A stretch of DNA of 64,000 nucleotides, taken from an uncultured Persicobacter sp. Its GTDB lineage: Bacteria; Bacteroidota; Bacteroidia; Cytophagales; Cyclobacteriaceae. Numbering within the stretch: the first letter of the stretch is position 1; each line of letters starts with the position of its first letter. Below the pieces are notes generated by a model, which saw nothing but the letters and a program-made list of their open reading frames with translations, had not been told where the DNA came from and searched no databases. The stretch is taken from the NCBI GenBank assembly GCA_947498325.1, contig CANMKE010000005.1:205110-269109 (forward strand), given 5' to 3'. Below, piece by piece: positions 63,778 through 64,000 of the stretch. The position numbers and the translations under genes are program-made.

Positions 63778-64000
63778 TTTCCAAATTGTTTTAGTATAAA
63801 CCTTTCAATTAGAATAGTGCATATAACCATTGAATACCGCATTTGGATATTTATCAAACAAAAGCCGCTAATTATCAGTCCGTTTACTTTTTATCCCATT
63901 TCAGCACAAATGTTAAATCTGTGCCGAAAGCTGATTTAAATCTGAGGTCTGATAGACCATTCACCTGCCTAAAATGATATTCGAGGGGTCATTTTTAATC

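Noticed and set aside
1..64000. CRISPR arrays, tRNA, rRNA, tmRNA
   Set aside because: Looked for regularly spaced repeats and for T-arm-like GTTCRANTC patterns with acceptor complementarity; none found by eye.

Overview
The window reads as chromosomal DNA from a member of the Bacteroidota, most likely a marine, facultatively fermentative Cytophagales-type bacterium (Persicobacter/Flammeovirga-like). The evidence is TonB-dependent receptors, DUF2911, DUF4920 and DUF4384 proteins, lipoproteins with short lipoboxes, mostly absent Shine-Dalgarno sequences, moderate GC, and a succinate-to-propionate gene set. I saw no tRNA, rRNA, CRISPR array, prophage or intact insertion sequence. The genus is an inference.

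Layout. 1-5.5 kb: Bax-inhibitor-1 fragment, DUF2911 protein, AraC regulator, MBL hydrolase plus rhodanese pair, PPP-type phosphatase, 23S pseudouridine synthase RluF. 6-10.8 kb: siderophore receptor plus PepSY membrane protein (ferric uptake), carbonic anhydrase. 11-13.2 kb: an AT-rich, gene-poor stretch with one orphan ORF and a duplicated tail motif. 13.2-25 kb: M16 peptidase pair, MscS channel, MarR regulator, a DUF4920/mono-heme lipoprotein pair, PhnA-like, Rof-like, DUF3024 and NmrA-like proteins. 25.1-27.5 kb: a leucine-rich-repeat-like lipoprotein with a compositional gradient, followed by a cassette of short hairpins.

27.5-38.8 kb is the metabolic core: mutB, mutA, a CoA-transferase, mmdB, mmdC, mmdD, mmdA and mce on the minus strand, with meaB divergent. 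Together they convert succinyl-CoA to (R)-methylmalonyl-CoA (B12 mutase protected by MeaB), epimerise it, decarboxylate it with a Na+-pumping biotin enzyme to propionyl-CoA, and recycle CoA onto a new acid (probably succinate) to release propionate. Palindromic REP-like elements sit in the gaps of this cluster.

39-43.5 kb: DinB and VOC proteins, then a minus-strand operon of a Cas4/RecB-like Fe-S nuclease, an SF1 Dna2/Upf1-type helicase and a thiamine-binding protein. This split nuclease-helicase pair is one of the more interesting units here. 44-54.4 kb: membrane-anchored papain-like peptidase, SseB-like protein, YqhD-type alcohol dehydrogenase, XRE regulator, small envelope proteins, an ACT protein divergent from a lysine-type saccharopine dehydrogenase, a LacI regulator and a soluble histidine kinase.

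54.4-59 kb: a cobalamin riboswitch heads a three-gene B12 uptake operon (surface lipoprotein, BtuB-like receptor, BtuG-like propeller lipoprotein), which would supply the cofactor for the mutase 25 kb away. 59-64 kb: a WYL regulator with an unusual C-terminal extension, an AlkB-type di-iron membrane monooxygenase, a two-gene YeeE/YedE transporter, and small unknown proteins.
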